A stretch of DNA of 64,000 nt from Comamonas sp. BIGb0124 (GCF_003752175.1 NZ_RJVF01000008.1:682001-746000), one strand, 5' to 3'. Counted from the first letter of the stretch, positions 19,705 to 29,710 are shown. Notes: a model not told the origin generated them from the sequence alone. Translations and numbers: made by a program.

Positions 19705-20790
19705 ATGCGCAGGTCCCCTCTCTACAGCCGCTCGCAGCCGCGTGCGTCGGCCGCCGGTCGGCCGACCGAGCCGGCCCCCGCTGCGGATGTGCCGCCAGCC
19801 CCCGCTGCCGATCGGCCCTCGAGAGCGAGGGCCGCAGTGCAAGGGGCTTACGGACGCGCCCGACGCTGGCAGGCCGGTCTGCTGTGGCTGGCCGTGCTGG
19901 GCCTGTCTGCCGTGCTCTACGCCGGCACGCCGCCCCCGCAGACGCCTCTGACGCAGGAGGACATCGATCGCGCCGTCATGAGCACGCTCGGTTCTCACGT
20001 TCTGCCCTCGCAGGACACCCGCGCCTACCAGGCCATCATTCCCTCGGTCGTGCGTGTCGTGAGCTACGCCAAGGAAGACAAGAAGCCGGCCGACACGAAA
20101 AAATCCGCACGCAAGGCGGCGCCGGCCACGCCCCCGCCCTCAGACGGCAACCGCTCGGCACAACGCCCCGATGCAGAAGGTCCGGCCAAGACGCCCCAGG
20201 CGCCCGGTGCCGAACCCAAACAGGCTCGCGCGGTCGTCCCCAAGGGTTATGAACCGCGTGGCGTCGGCACCGGCGTGGTCATCGTCGACGAGGGCGTCAT
20301 CCTCACCAACCTGCACGTCGTCCAGGGCGCGGATCTCATCCATCTGACCTTCATGGACGGCACCGAATCCATCGCCTCGGTCACGGGCATACAGGCCAAG
20401 GACGACCTCGCCGTGCTGCGGGCCTACACCGTGCCCGACGACCTCAAGGCAGCCACGCTGGCCAGCACGGCCGGCCTGGGTTCCGGCGATCACGTCATGG
20501 CCGTGGGTTTTCCGTTCGGCATCGGCCCTTCCGCGTCGTCCGGCATCGTCTCGGGACTCAAGCGCAGTTTCCAGTCGCCCGAAGGCGAACAGATGATGAC
20601 CAACCTCATCCAGTTCGATGCAGCCGCCAATCCCGGCAACTCGGGAGGGCCGCTCATCAACATGTCGGGCGAGGTTCTCGGCATCGTCACCGCCATCTAC
20701 AACCCCAACGAGCAGCGCAGTTTCGTGGGCATCGGTTTTGCCGTGCCCATCGAGAACGCCGCGCAAGCCGTCGGCATGTCCCCGTTCTAG
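19705..20790 (+). CDS. Membrane-anchored trypsin-like serine protease (S1C/HtrA type) without PDZ
   Basis: Serine protease (361 aa) with one N-terminal TM helix (about residues 53-73, 'AGLLWLAVLGLSAVLYAG'), so the protease domain is probably periplasmic. The catalytic triad is His204 in 'LTNLHVVQG', Asp234 in 'AKDDLAVLRA' and Ser313 in 'NPGNSGGPLI'. A Lys/Pro/Ala-rich linker (about 130-180) separates the anchor from the protease. HtrA/DegS relatives usually end with one or two PDZ domains; this protein stops right after the protease core ('GIGFAVPIENAAQAVG'), so substrate choice must work differently. ATG 19705 follows a good GGAG site. It is 67 bp upstream of the moxR gene and may be functionally tied to it. 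Confidence 0.88.
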   Translation: MRRSPLYSRSQPRASAAGRPTEPAPAADVPPAPAADRPSRARAAVQGAYGRARRWQAGLLWLAVLGLSAVLYAGTPPPQTPLTQEDIDRAVMSTLGSHVLPSQDTRAYQAIIPSVVRVVSYAKEDKKPADTKKSARKAAPATPPPSDGNRSAQRPDAEGPAKTPQAPGAEPKQARAVVPKGYEPRGVGTGVVIVDEGVILTNLHVVQGADLIHLTFMDGTESIASVTGIQAKDDLAVLRAYTVPDDLKAATLASTAGLGSGDHVMAVGFPFGIGPSASSGIVSGLKRSFQSPEGEQMMTNLIQFDAAANPGNSGGPLINMSGEVLGIVTAIYNPNEQRSFVGIGFAVPIENAAQAVGMSPF

Positions 20791-20857
20791 CCAAAGCGAA
20801 TCCACGACCTGCCCCGATCCGCCATCCGTCAATCCCCAGCCAGAGGACGCCCTGACC

Positions 20858-21922
20858 ATGACCGATTTCCAACCCCAGACGCCCGTCCATCCCAGTGCCT
20901 CTCATGCCGCCACCCCGATTGCGCCCATGACCGTCGACACCACGGCGGAACTCATGGAAAAGATCCTCTACGAAGTCAAACGGGTGGTCGTGGGCCAGGA
21001 CGCCTTTCTCGAACGGGTGATGGTCGCCCTCCTGGCCCAGGGCCACCTGCTGGTCGAGGGCGTTCCCGGCCTGGCCAAGACCTTGACGGTCAAGACGCTC
21101 TCCAACACCGTCTCCGGCAGTTTCCGGCGCATCCAGTTCACGCCCGACCTGGTGCCTGCCGACCTCATCGGCACCCGCATCTACAACCAGAAGACGGGCG
21201 ACTTCAGCACCGCGCTCGGTCCCGTCTTCGCCAACCTCGTGCTGGCCGACGAGATCAACCGCGCCCCCGCCAAGGTGCAGAGCGCATTGCTCGAGGTCAT
21301 GCAGGAGCGGCAGGTCACCATCGCGGGCGTCAGCTATCCCGTGCCCTCGCCCTTCCTGGTCATGGCCACGCAGAACCCCGTGGAAACCGAGGGCACCTAT
21401 CCGCTGCCCGAAGCCCAGGTCGACCGGTTCATGATGAAGGTGCTGGTCACCTACCCCAGCGACGAGGAGGAGTTCATCATCGCCGAGCGGGCGATCGGCG
21501 CACCCGCATTCGTCCAGCCGGTGGCGACCACCGAACAGTTGGCCGCCATGCAGCGGCTGGCGCGCCAGGTCTATGTCGATCCGTCCATCATCCAGTACGC
21601 CGTTCGGCTGGTCTCGGCCACGCGCCAGCCCCAGCAGCACGGTCTGGCCGACATCGGGCGCTTCATCACCTACGGCGCCAGTCCACGCGCGACCATCAAC
21701 CTCGTCGAGGGCGCGCGCGCGCTGGCCCTCATGCGCCGCCGCAGCTACGTGCTGCCCGAGGACCTGACGCTGCTCGTGCCCGACGTGCTGCGCCACCGCA
21801 TCGCCGTCACCTACGAGGCACTGTCCGAAGGCATCTCGCCCGACGACATCGTCGCCCGGATCATGTCCCGCGTCGCCCCACCGGCCAAACCCATCCAGCA
21901 TGATGAAAAAATCGCAGCCTGA
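20858..21922 (+). CDS. MoxR-family AAA+ ATPase
   Basis: AAA+ chaperone-type ATPase (354 aa). Walker A is 'VEGVPGLAKTLT', Walker B 'VLADEINRAPAKVQSALLEV', and sensor 1 lies in 'MATQNPVETEGTYPLPEAQ', the MoxR fingerprint. The C-terminal lid contains 'DIGRFITYGASPRA'. MoxR ATPases activate or assemble target proteins, usually through VWA-domain partners. The ATG at 20858 was chosen; the in-frame extension upstream overlaps the protease gene. The last 23 bp overlap the DUF58 gene, so the two are translationally linked. Confidence 0.93.
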   Translation: MTDFQPQTPVHPSASHAATPIAPMTVDTTAELMEKILYEVKRVVVGQDAFLERVMVALLAQGHLLVEGVPGLAKTLTVKTLSNTVSGSFRRIQFTPDLVPADLIGTRIYNQKTGDFSTALGPVFANLVLADEINRAPAKVQSALLEVMQERQVTIAGVSYPVPSPFLVMATQNPVETEGTYPLPEAQVDRFMMKVLVTYPSDEEEFIIAERAIGAPAFVQPVATTEQLAAMQRLARQVYVDPSIIQYAVRLVSATRQPQQHGLADIGRFITYGASPRATINLVEGARALALMRRRSYVLPEDLTLLVPDVLRHRIAVTYEALSEGISPDDIVARIMSRVAPPAKPIQHDEKIAA

Positions 21923-22904
21923 CCCCGCCGCCGCTCCGGCTACGGGCGGCCCGCCGGTCGCCGACGCCACGTTGCGCCGGCTCGAATGGAAAGTCCTGCG
22001 GCGCCTCGACGGTCTGCTCCAGGGCGATCACCGCACACTCATGCGGGGTGGCGGCATGGACCTCAGCGACCTGCGAAGCTACCAGTTCAGCGACGACGTG
22101 CGCCAGATCGACTGGAACGTCACCGCGCGCCTGCAGGAGCCGCATGTGCGCATCTACACCGAAGACCGGGAGATGACCGCCTGGTTCCTGATCGACCTCA
22201 GCGCCTCGATGGATTTCGGCTCCAGCCGCCAGCGCAAGCGCGATACCGCCGAGCAGTTCGCCACCGTGCTTTCGCGGCTGCTCACGCGCAGCGGCAACCG
22301 CGTCGGCGCCATGATCCACGGCACCGACAGCGACACCACGGTGCCGCCCGGCCAGGGCCGCCCGCATGTGCTGCGCCTGCTGCATACGCTGCAGACGCGC
22401 CGTTCGGCCAACCAGCGGGCCGGCGGCGCCACCCAGCTCGAAGACCTGCTGCGCCGGGCTGCCGGCGTCGTCCGCAAGCGCTCGACGATCTTCATCCTCT
22501 CCGACTTCTTCAGCCCCGAAGGCTGGGACCGGCCTCTGGCCCAACTGGCCCAGCGGCACGATGTACTGGCCGTGCGCCTGCTCGATCCCCTGGAGATCGA
22601 GCTGCCCGACCTCGGACTGCTGCCGATCCGGGACGCCGAAACCGGCGAGCAGATGCTGGTGGACACCCACGACCCCGCTTTTCGCCGCCGCTTCGCGTCC
22701 ATCGCCGCACAGCGCGAGGCCGACCTGCGCGCGGCCTTTCAGAAAGCCGGGGTCGACACGATGGAACTCTCCACGGAAGACGATCTGGTCGACGCCCTGA
22801 TGCGGCTCTCCGACATGCGCAATCGCCGAGGGCGTACCCATGCCCCCTCGGGTTTGCCCGGCCACCTCCATCACCCACCCGGCCGGCACCTGGGTGCGGC
22901 CTGA
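21900..22904 (+). CDS. DUF58 domain protein (MoxR partner)
   Basis: A 334-residue protein of the DUF58/VWA-like family that accompanies MoxR ATPases. The hallmark 'YQFSDDVRQIDWNVTAR' is at about residues 61-77, followed by a degenerate MIDAS 'LIDLSASMDFGS' (D-x-S-x-S). Late segments 'ILSDFFSPEGWD' and 'VRLLDPLEIELPDLG' match the fold's core. No TM helix is seen, so it is probably cytoplasmic, working with the upstream ATPase. It overlaps moxR by 23 bp and is followed 60 bp later by a membrane VWA protein. Confidence 0.9.
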   Translation: MMKKSQPDPAAAPATGGPPVADATLRRLEWKVLRRLDGLLQGDHRTLMRGGGMDLSDLRSYQFSDDVRQIDWNVTARLQEPHVRIYTEDREMTAWFLIDLSASMDFGSSRQRKRDTAEQFATVLSRLLTRSGNRVGAMIHGTDSDTTVPPGQGRPHVLRLLHTLQTRRSANQRAGGATQLEDLLRRAAGVVRKRSTIFILSDFFSPEGWDRPLAQLAQRHDVLAVRLLDPLEIELPDLGLLPIRDAETGEQMLVDTHDPAFRRRFASIAAQREADLRAAFQKAGVDTMELSTEDDLVDALMRLSDMRNRRGRTHAPSGLPGHLHHPPGRHLGAA

Positions 22905-22964
22905 GTCCAGTTCCGCCTGCACGTCCCAGCCACCGCCCGACCCCAGTTGCCCAAGGAGCCGAAC

Positions 22965-24023
22965 ATGATGCCCGTCACCTTCCTCTGGCCCCAGTTCCTC
23001 TGGCTGCTGCTGGTCGTGCCCCTGCTGATCGCCGCCTATGTCTGGCTGCTTCGGCGCCGGCGCAAGACGGCGCTCAACTACGCCAGCCTGTCCATCATCC
23101 GCGCCGCCATGGGACCGGGACAGAGCGTCAGGCGCCACATCCCCCCCGCCCTGTTTCTGCTGGCCCTGGTCGCCATGCTGATCGCCGCGGCCCGGCCCCA
23201 TGCCGTGGTCAGCCTGCCCTCGGACCAGCAGACCATCATCCTGGCCGTCGATGTCTCCGGCAGCATGCGCGCCACCGACGTCAAGCCCAACCGCCTCGAA
23301 GCCGCCCAGGCCGCGGTCAAGACCTTCCTGGCCGACCTGCCGCGCCACATCAAGGTCGGCCTCGTCGCCTTCGCCGGCAGCGCCCACATCGCTCAGCTCC
23401 CCACGCTCAATCGCGAGGATCTCAACACCGCCATCGACCGCTTCCAGCTCCAGCGGGGCACGGCCACCGGCAACGGCATCATGATGGCCATGGCCACCCT
23501 GTTCCCCGATGCCGGCATCGACATCGAGGCGCTGAGCGACGAACGCCCCTCGCGCAGCAGCATGCGCATCGGCCAGGGCCCCGCGCTCAACGACGGCGCC
23601 AAGACCCCGGCGCCCGTGCCGCCCGGCTCCTACACCTCGGCGGCGGTCATCATGCTGACCGACGGCCAACGCACCACCGGCGTGGATCCGCTCGAAGCCG
23701 CCAAGTTCGCGGCCGACCGGGGCGTGCGTGTCTACACCGTCGGCGTGGGCACGCCCGAGGGCGAGACCATCGGCTTCGAAGGCTGGTCGATGCGCGCCCG
23801 GCTCGACGACGAAACCCTCAAGACCGTCGCCCAGTCGACCCGGGCCGACTACTTCTATGCCGGCAACGCCACCGACCTCAGCAAGGTCTACGAATCGCTC
23901 AGCTCGCGGTTTGCGCTCGAAACCAAGGAAACCGAGATCTCCAGCCTGGTCGCCCTGGCCGCAGCCCTTCTGGCCATGCTCTCGGCCGCCCTGTCGCTGG
24001 CCTGGTTCAACCGCATCGTCTGA
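22965..24023 (+). CDS. Membrane-anchored von Willebrand factor A protein (BatA-like)
   Basis: A 352-residue protein with two N-terminal TM helices (about residues 4-24 and 52-72), a VWA domain and a C-terminal TM helix ('SLVALAAALLAMLSAALSLAW'). The metal-ion-dependent adhesion site is intact: 'DVSGSM' with Asp96, Ser98 and Ser100, plus the distal Asp in 'MLTDGQRTTG'. A roughly 40-residue polar insert (about residues 185-215) carries 'SDERPSRSSMRIG'. The ATG at 22965 has an AAGGAG site at 6-nt spacing; the upstream TTG is less likely. Bacteroides-type operons continue with BatB/C/D; none is present here, so this is the short MoxR-DUF58-VWA version. Confidence 0.9.
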   Translation: MMPVTFLWPQFLWLLLVVPLLIAAYVWLLRRRRKTALNYASLSIIRAAMGPGQSVRRHIPPALFLLALVAMLIAAARPHAVVSLPSDQQTIILAVDVSGSMRATDVKPNRLEAAQAAVKTFLADLPRHIKVGLVAFAGSAHIAQLPTLNREDLNTAIDRFQLQRGTATGNGIMMAMATLFPDAGIDIEALSDERPSRSSMRIGQGPALNDGAKTPAPVPPGSYTSAAVIMLTDGQRTTGVDPLEAAKFAADRGVRVYTVGVGTPEGETIGFEGWSMRARLDDETLKTVAQSTRADYFYAGNATDLSKVYESLSSRFALETKETEISSLVALAAALLAMLSAALSLAWFNRIV

Positions 24024-24035
24024 GCACGCCGCTTG

Positions 24036-25202
24036 TCAGCCCCCTGCCGCAGAAGGGGGTCTCGGCCCTGCCCGCTTGATGCCCAGGCAGCACAGCGCCC
24101 CCGTCAGGGCCAGCGCAGCCCCGACATACTGCGGCGAGGTGTAGCCCCAGCCCGCCGCAATCGTCAGCCCGCCCAGGTAGGCGCCCAGGGCATTGCCGAT
24201 GTTCGAAGTCGACTGGATCATGGCCGAGGCCAGCATCTTTGAGCCTTCCGCGTTGTCGATCATCAGCACCTGCAGCGGCGCAATCACCGCAAACGACACG
24301 GCCCCCGTCACAAAGGCCATGACCAGCGCCAGGGGCTTGGAAGGTGCCGTCAGGGCCACCAGCACCGAGACCACCGCCATCGCCAGCAGCAGTTGGCGGG
24401 TGGCCCTCAAGGGCGACACGCGATCGGTCAACCGGCCGCCCAGGTAATTGCCCAGCGCCATGCCGGTCCCCGCCAGCACCATCACCAGCGAGACCGAGGC
24501 CGGGTCCACGCCCGCCACCTCCGTCATCATCGGCGCGATGTAACTGATCCAGGCATAGATGCCGCCCGTGCCGATCGCCGACGCCCCGACGATGAACCAG
24601 AAACGCGGTCGCAGGAACGAACGCAGGCTGTCCGTGAGATGGGCTGCCGGGCTCGGCGGCAGTTGCGGCAGCCAGCGCCTGATGCACCAGGCCGCCAGCA
24701 GCGCCACCAGCGCGATGCCCACGAAGGACAGCCGCCAGCTCAGCACATGGCCGATCCAGGTGCCGAGCGGCACGCCGACGATATTGGCCACGGTCAGCCC
24801 CGAGAACATCAGCGCCATCGCCTGCCCTTCCTTGCCGCGGCCGGCAAGCTGGCCTGCCACCACCGCCCCGACACCAAAGAAGGCACCATGCGGCAGACCC
24901 GAGAAGAGGCGTGCGACAAACATCAGTTCGTAGGTCGGCGCCAGGGCGAACAGCGCGTTGAAGAGCCCGAACATCACCATCAGGGCCACCAGGATGTTGC
25001 GCGGCGGGTAGCGGTCGGCCAGCGCCACCAGCAGCGGGGCACCGATCACCACCCCCAGGGCGTAGCCCGAAATCAGATGGCCGGCCGCCGGAATGCTCAC
25101 GCCCTGGCTCTGCGCGATATTGGGCAGCACGCCCATCAGCATGAACTCGGCCATGCCGATCGCAAAGCCTCCAGCGGCCAGCGACAACAGCGGAAACTTC
25201 AT
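24036..25202 (-). CDS. MFS transporter, DHA1/AraJ-type
   Basis: A 12-helix major facilitator (388 aa) with 'MAEFMLMGVLPNIAQ' in TM1, the motif-A-like 'VALADRYPPRNILV' between TM2 and TM3, 'RLFSGLPHGAFFGVGAVV' in TM4, and 'LTDRVSPLRATRQ' as the second-half motif A. This set is typical of AraJ/YdhP-like sugar or drug efflux permeases. The start at 25202 ('MKFPLLSLAAGG') is the conserved one; an upstream 42-residue extension is not supported. It converges on the VWA gene (12 bp between stops) and is divergent from icd. The substrate is unknown. Confidence 0.88.
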   Translation of the reverse strand: MKFPLLSLAAGGFAIGMAEFMLMGVLPNIAQSQGVSIPAAGHLISGYALGVVIGAPLLVALADRYPPRNILVALMVMFGLFNALFALAPTYELMFVARLFSGLPHGAFFGVGAVVAGQLAGRGKEGQAMALMFSGLTVANIVGVPLGTWIGHVLSWRLSFVGIALVALLAAWCIRRWLPQLPPSPAAHLTDSLRSFLRPRFWFIVGASAIGTGGIYAWISYIAPMMTEVAGVDPASVSLVMVLAGTGMALGNYLGGRLTDRVSPLRATRQLLLAMAVVSVLVALTAPSKPLALVMAFVTGAVSFAVIAPLQVLMIDNAEGSKMLASAMIQSTSNIGNALGAYLGGLTIAAGWGYTSPQYVGAALALTGALCCLGIKRAGPRPPSAAGG

Positions 25203-25450
25203 AAAACAGTCAGATATCGAAGGGCGGGCGCCCGGTGGACGAATTGTGCGCCAGCCGCGCCCCCACTGGCCTGCACGCGGTTGCAGGGCCCCGGAAAGCC
25301 GTCCCGCACCCTTCACCGACAGCGGCAATTTTGCCCCCGCCGAGCAGGGTGAGGTGTCCCGACAGCAATATCAGGCAAAATCCCGCAGTGGTCATCCACC
25401 TGCAGCCTCGCAGGTCACATGCCCGGACTTTTTTTCGACCGAGACAAGCC

Positions 25451-27685
25451 ATGAGTACCCAACCTACCATCATCTACACACTCACCGACGAAGCTCCGCT
25501 GCTCGCCACCAGCGCATTCCTGCCGATCATCCGCACCTTCACTGCCCCCGCCGGCATCGACGTCACCACCAGCGACATCTCGGTCGCGGGCCGCATTCTG
25601 GGCGAGTTCCCCGAATTCCTGACCGAAGAGCAACGTGTTCCGGACAACCTCGCCGAACTCGGCAAGCTGACCCTGTTGCCCGACACCAACATCATCAAGC
25701 TGCCCAACATCAGCGCCTCGCTGTTCCAGCTGACCAGCGCCATCAAGGAACTGCAGGCCAAGGGCTACAAGGTCCCCGACTACCCCGAAGATCCCAAGAC
25801 CGAAGAAGAAAAGGCCATCCGCCAACGCTATTCGAAGTGCCTGGGCAGTGCCGTCAACCCCGTGCTGCGCGAAGGCAACTCCGACCGCCGCGCCCCGGCC
25901 GCCGTCAAGAACTACGCCCGCAAGAACCCGCACAGCATGGGTGAATGGAGCATGGCTTCGCGCACCCACGTCGCGCACATGAAGCACGGCGACTTCTACC
26001 ATGGCGAAAAGTCCCTGACCGTGGCATCCGCCCGCGACGTCAAGATGGAGCTGATCGGCAAGGACGGCAAGACCACCGTGCTCAAGGCCAAGGTGGCCCT
26101 CAAGGCCGGCGAGATCATCGACAGCATGTTCATGAGCAAGAAGGCGCTGTGCGACTTCTACGAAGAGCAGTTCGAAGACGCGCGCAAGACCGGCGTGATG
26201 CTGTCGCTGCACGTCAAGGCCACCATGATGAAGGTCTCGCACCCCATCGTCTTCGGCCACGCCGTCAAGATCTTCTACAAGGAAGCCTTTGCCAAGCACG
26301 GCGCGCTGTTCGACGAACTCGGCGTGAACGTCAACAACGGCCTGGTCAACCTCTACGAAAAGATCGACACCCTGCCTTCGTCCAAGAAGGAAGAGATCAT
26401 CCGCGACCTGCACGCCTGCCACGAGCACCGTCCGTCGCTGGCCATGGTCGACTCGGCCAAGGGCATCTCCAACCTGCATGCGCCCAACGACGTGATCGTC
26501 GACGCCTCGATGCCCGCCATGATCCGCATCGGCGGCAAGATGTGGGATGCCAACGGCAAACCCCAGGACACCAAGGCCGTCATCCCCGAGAGCACCTTTG
26601 CCCGCATCTACCAGGAAGTCATCAACTTCTGCAAGACCAACGGCAACTTCGACCCGACCACCATGGGCACCGTGCCCAACGTGGGCCTGATGGCGCAGAA
26701 GGCCGAAGAATACGGCTCGCACGACAAGACCTTCGAGATCCTCGAAGACGGCGTGGCCAACATCGTCGACCTGGCCACCGGTGAAGTGCTCATGTCGCAG
26801 AACGTCGAGCAAGGCGACATCTGGCGCATGTGCCAGGTCAAGGACGATCCGATCCGCGACTGGGTCAAGCTGGCCGTCACCCGTGCCCGCAACTCGGGCA
26901 TGCCCGCCGTGTTCTGGCTCGATCCCTATCGCCCGCACGAAGCCGAGCTCATCAAGAAGGTCGAGACCTACCTCAAGGACCACGACACCCAGGGTCTCGA
27001 CATCCAGATCATGTCGCAAGTGCGCGCCATGCGCTACACGCTCGAACGTGTCATCCGCGGCCTCGACACCATCTCAGTCACCGGCAACATCCTGCGCGAC
27101 TACCTGACCGACCTGTTCCCCATCATGGAACTCGGCACCAGCGCCAAGATGCTTTCCATCGTGCCGCTGATGGCCGGTGGCGGCATGTATGAAACCGGTG
27201 CCGGTGGCTCTGCGCCCAAGCACGTCAAGCAACTGGTCGAAGAGAACCATCTGCGCTGGGATTCCCTGGGCGAGTTCCTCGCCCTGGCCGCCTCGCTCGA
27301 GGAACTGGGCCAGAAGACCGGCAACCCCCGCGCCAAGGTTCTGGCCACCACCCTCGACGTGGCCACGGGCAAGCTGCTCGACAACAACAAGAACCCCCTG
27401 CCCAAGGCCGGCCAGCTCGACAACCGCGGCAGCCAGTTCTACCTCGCCCTGTACTGGGCTCAGGAACTCGCCGCCCAGACCGACGACAAGGAACTGGCAG
27501 GCAAGTTCACCGCCCTGGCTCAACAACTCACCGCCAACGAAGCCAAGATCGTCGCCGAACTCAACGACGTGCAAGGCCAGCCGGTCGACATCGGTGGCTA
27601 CTACAAGCCCGATTTCGAGAAGCTCGCCACCGTGATGCGCCCCAGCGCCACCTTCAACGCCGCCCTGGCGTCGGCGCAAGGCTGA
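25451..27685 (+). CDS. icd: NADP-dependent isocitrate dehydrogenase, monomeric type
   Basis: Oxidatively decarboxylates isocitrate to 2-oxoglutarate in the TCA cycle. Length (744 aa) is that of the monomeric IDH family, about 740 residues, which is unrelated in size to the 416-residue E. coli Icd. Family segments include '[14 protein letters not shown]' at the N-terminus, '[19 protein letters not shown]', '[14 protein letters not shown]', '[15 protein letters not shown]' and '[18 protein letters not shown]'. The start ATG 25451 follows the intergenic region shared with the MFS gene. Codon usage is very biased to C/G third positions, which fits high expression. A strong bidirectional terminator follows at 27775. 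Confidence 0.97.
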   Translation: MSTQPTIIYTLTDEAPLLATSAFLPIIRTFTAPAGIDVTTSDISVAGRILGEFPEFLTEEQRVPDNLAELGKLTLLPDTNIIKLPNISASLFQLTSAIKELQAKGYKVPDYPEDPKTEEEKAIRQRYSKCLGSAVNPVLREGNSDRRAPAAVKNYARKNPHSMGEWSMASRTHVAHMKHGDFYHGEKSLTVASARDVKMELIGKDGKTTVLKAKVALKAGEIIDSMFMSKKALCDFYEEQFEDARKTGVMLSLHVKATMMKVSHPIVFGHAVKIFYKEAFAKHGALFDELGVNVNNGLVNLYEKIDTLPSSKKEEIIRDLHACHEHRPSLAMVDSAKGISNLHAPNDVIVDASMPAMIRIGGKMWDANGKPQDTKAVIPESTFARIYQEVINFCKTNGNFDPTTMGTVPNVGLMAQKAEEYGSHDKTFEILEDGVANIVDLATGEVLMSQNVEQGDIWRMCQVKDDPIRDWVKLAVTRARNSGMPAVFWLDPYRPHEAELIKKVETYLKDHDTQGLDIQIMSQVRAMRYTLERVIRGLDTISVTGNILRDYLTDLFPIMELGTSAKMLSIVPLMAGGGMYETGAGGSAPKHVKQLVEENHLRWDSLGEFLALAASLEELGQKTGNPRAKVLATTLDVATGKLLDNNKNPLPKAGQLDNRGSQFYLALYWAQELAAQTDDKELAGKFTALAQQLTANEAKIVAELNDVQGQPVDIGGYYKPDFEKLATVMRPSATFNAALASAQG

Positions 27686-27774
27686 TCTCGTCGCAAAGTG
27701 CCTGACCGGTGCCGTCGCCAGACGGTGCCTGCCCGGCACCCGAGTCAATCGGATCCGGGGCGCAAACTCCAAAC

Positions 27775-27813
27775 AAAAAACCACGCATGTCGCCAGACAT
27801 CGCGTGGTTTTTT
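27775..27813 (+). terminator. Bidirectional intrinsic terminator after icd and dusA
   Basis: The stem CCACGC-ATGTC pairs with GACAT-(c)-GCGTGG across a GCCA loop. It has A6 on the left and T6 on the right, so it can stop transcripts from icd (+) and from dusA (-). Confidence 0.9.
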
Positions 27814-27952
27814 CATGGTGCAGCCAGCTCTGCGCAATCGCAGCCCGGGCGGGATCGTCGACCGCCCGTTCGAATCGCCACCCGGACCGTGCGCGCAAGC
27901 CCGCCGCATGGCCCATGGCCGCGGATCGTCTGCACTTGCCGGAAGACGGCTT

Positions 27953-29044
27953 TCAGTCGGTCACAGCGTCTGCGGTCAGGCGTGACGATGCGTTCCCGGC
28001 AACCGCTGCCTCGTCGCCATCCAGGCCATCGGACCCCCGCACGCCGCCATGGGCCAGCGCCATCACGGCCTCCGGATCGAGGTGCTTGAGCTTGTGGTCG
28101 CTCCAGACCTGCCGCCAGCGCCTTGCACCGGGCAGCCCGTGGCGCAGCCCCAGCATGTGACGCGCGATCGACGGCCAACCCGTGCCATGCGCCCGGGCCT
28201 CCTGCTGCATGTACGCCACCATGGCCGTTTCAACCGCTTCGCGGGTCAGGGGCTCTCCATTGCGGGGGGCGCCATCCATGTAGAGCGCATCCCAGGTGCT
28301 CAGCCACCACGGGTTGTGATAAGCCTCGCGCCCGATCATCACGCTGTCCACCCGCTGCAGTTGCTCGGCCACCTGCGCATCCTGGCTGATGCCGCCATTG
28401 ATGCCGATGTGCAGGTCGGGGAAATCCTGCTTGAGCCGATGCACCAGTTCGTATCGCAGCGGCGGAATGTCGCGGTTCTCTTTCGGCGACAACCCCTTGA
28501 GCCAGGCATTGCGGGCATGGACAATGAACGTCCGGCAGCCCGCTTCGCTCACCTGCCCCACGAAGTCCCGCACAAAATCGTAGCGTTCCTCACGGTCTAT
28601 CCCGATCCGGTGCTTGACCGTCACCGGAATCGAAACCGCATCCCGCATCGCCTTCACGCCGTCGGCCACCAGGCCCGGCTCCGCCATCAGGCAGGCACCG
28701 AATGCCCCGCGCTGCACCCGTTCGGAGGGACAGCCGCAGTTCAGGTTGATCTCGTCATACCCCCACTGCTCGCCCAGCCGCGCAACCTGTGCCAGATCGG
28801 CCGGCTCGCTTCCGCCCAACTGCAAGGCCACAGGATGCTCGACCGCATGGAACCGCAGATGCCGCGGCACATCGCCATGCAGCAGCGCACCCGTCGTCAC
28901 CATCTCGGTGTACAGCAGCGCCTGCCGGCTCAACAGCCGATGGAAATACCGGCAATGCCGATCGGTCCAATCGAGCATCGGGGCGACCGAAAGGCGCGGA
29001 TAGGTCGCAATCCCTTGATCATCAATCGTTTTATTCTCAATCAT
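27953..29044 (-). CDS. dusA: tRNA-dihydrouridine(20/20a) synthase DusA
   Basis: FMN enzyme (363 aa) that reduces specific uridines in the tRNA D-loop. N-terminal 'LSVAPMLDWTDRHCRYF' is the DusA signature. The catalytic Cys lies in 'RGAFGACLMAEP', after the FMN/tRNA motif 'EINLNCGCPSERVQ', and 'VKHRIGID' carries the conserved Lys. 'FIVHARNAWLKGLSPKENR' and 'IGINGGI' complete the family pattern. It is transcribed toward icd and shares its terminator. The gene stands alone, about 100 bp downstream of the Fur-like gene on the same strand. Confidence 0.95.
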   Translation of the reverse strand: MIENKTIDDQGIATYPRLSVAPMLDWTDRHCRYFHRLLSRQALLYTEMVTTGALLHGDVPRHLRFHAVEHPVALQLGGSEPADLAQVARLGEQWGYDEINLNCGCPSERVQRGAFGACLMAEPGLVADGVKAMRDAVSIPVTVKHRIGIDREERYDFVRDFVGQVSEAGCRTFIVHARNAWLKGLSPKENRDIPPLRYELVHRLKQDFPDLHIGINGGISQDAQVAEQLQRVDSVMIGREAYHNPWWLSTWDALYMDGAPRNGEPLTREAVETAMVAYMQQEARAHGTGWPSIARHMLGLRHGLPGARRWRQVWSDHKLKHLDPEAVMALAHGGVRGSDGLDGDEAAVAGNASSRLTADAVTD

Positions 29045-29145
29045 CGTTCCGAAAACCCACTCTGCATCGCCTGCGGGGCATCCTCAAACCTCAAAAAAAC
29101 CTGATTCCCCCGGGGCTGCGACGAGACCCGCAAACCGCCGCCCAT

Positions 29146-29604
29146 TCAATCGTGACGGTGTCCATGGGCATGATCATGTCCATGCCCATCCACCGGACAG
29201 GACGATGCCGAAGCCGCCTTCCCGCCCTGCCCCGCACAGTCCGCGCAGCTTCCATACAGCGTCAGCTCGTGATCCTCGACCGTGAAACCGGGCGGCGCGA
29301 GCTTGGCATAGCCGTCCACGCACCCCTGCACATCGAACACCTTGCCGCAAGTCCTGCACTGAAAATGATGGTGGTGGTGCTGCGCCGCATGTCGGCTTTC
29401 GTACCGTGCGTTGTCGCCGGGCAAGACCACCAGCTCGATGCTGCCGGCCTCCAGCATCATCTTCAGGTTTCGGTAGACCGTGGCGATCCCCATGCCGGGG
29501 ACTTCCACCTGCGAGGCCTCCAGCACTTCTTGCGGAGAAAGCGGACGGCGAGCCTCGTCGATGGCTTGCTGGATGGCGTGGCGTTGGCGGGTATGACGTT
29601 CCAT
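29146..29604 (-). CDS. Fur-family metalloregulator (Zur/Fur-like) with His-rich tail
   Basis: Metal-dependent repressor (152 aa). The winged helix runs to about residue 75 with 'ISQQ'-type helix 'PLSPQEVLEASQ' and recognition region 'GMGIATVYRNLKMMLEAG'. The dimerisation domain has 'HHHHHFQCRTCGKVFDVQGC' and a second Cys pair 'CADC', forming the structural zinc site. The C-terminus is exceptional: 'DGHGHDHAHGHRHD', six histidines alternating with Asp/Gly, which suggests zinc or nickel sensing or storage. The start ATG 29604 gives the standard N-terminus 'MERHTRQR'; the long upstream extension is rejected. It lies behind the phaB terminator, so it has its own promoter. Confidence 0.88.
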   Translation of the reverse strand: MERHTRQRHAIQQAIDEARRPLSPQEVLEASQVEVPGMGIATVYRNLKMMLEAGSIELVVLPGDNARYESRHAAQHHHHHFQCRTCGKVFDVQGCVDGYAKLAPPGFTVEDHELTLYGSCADCAGQGGKAASASSCPVDGHGHDHAHGHRHD

Positions 29605-29710
29605 GGATTCCGGGGACAGCGGCACAACCGCCCGGCCAGCCAGCTCACTGGCAAACCGGCGAAAGGCCGCATTCGAGCAGACCCGCACGACGAGACGGCG
29701 GGCCGCTAAT

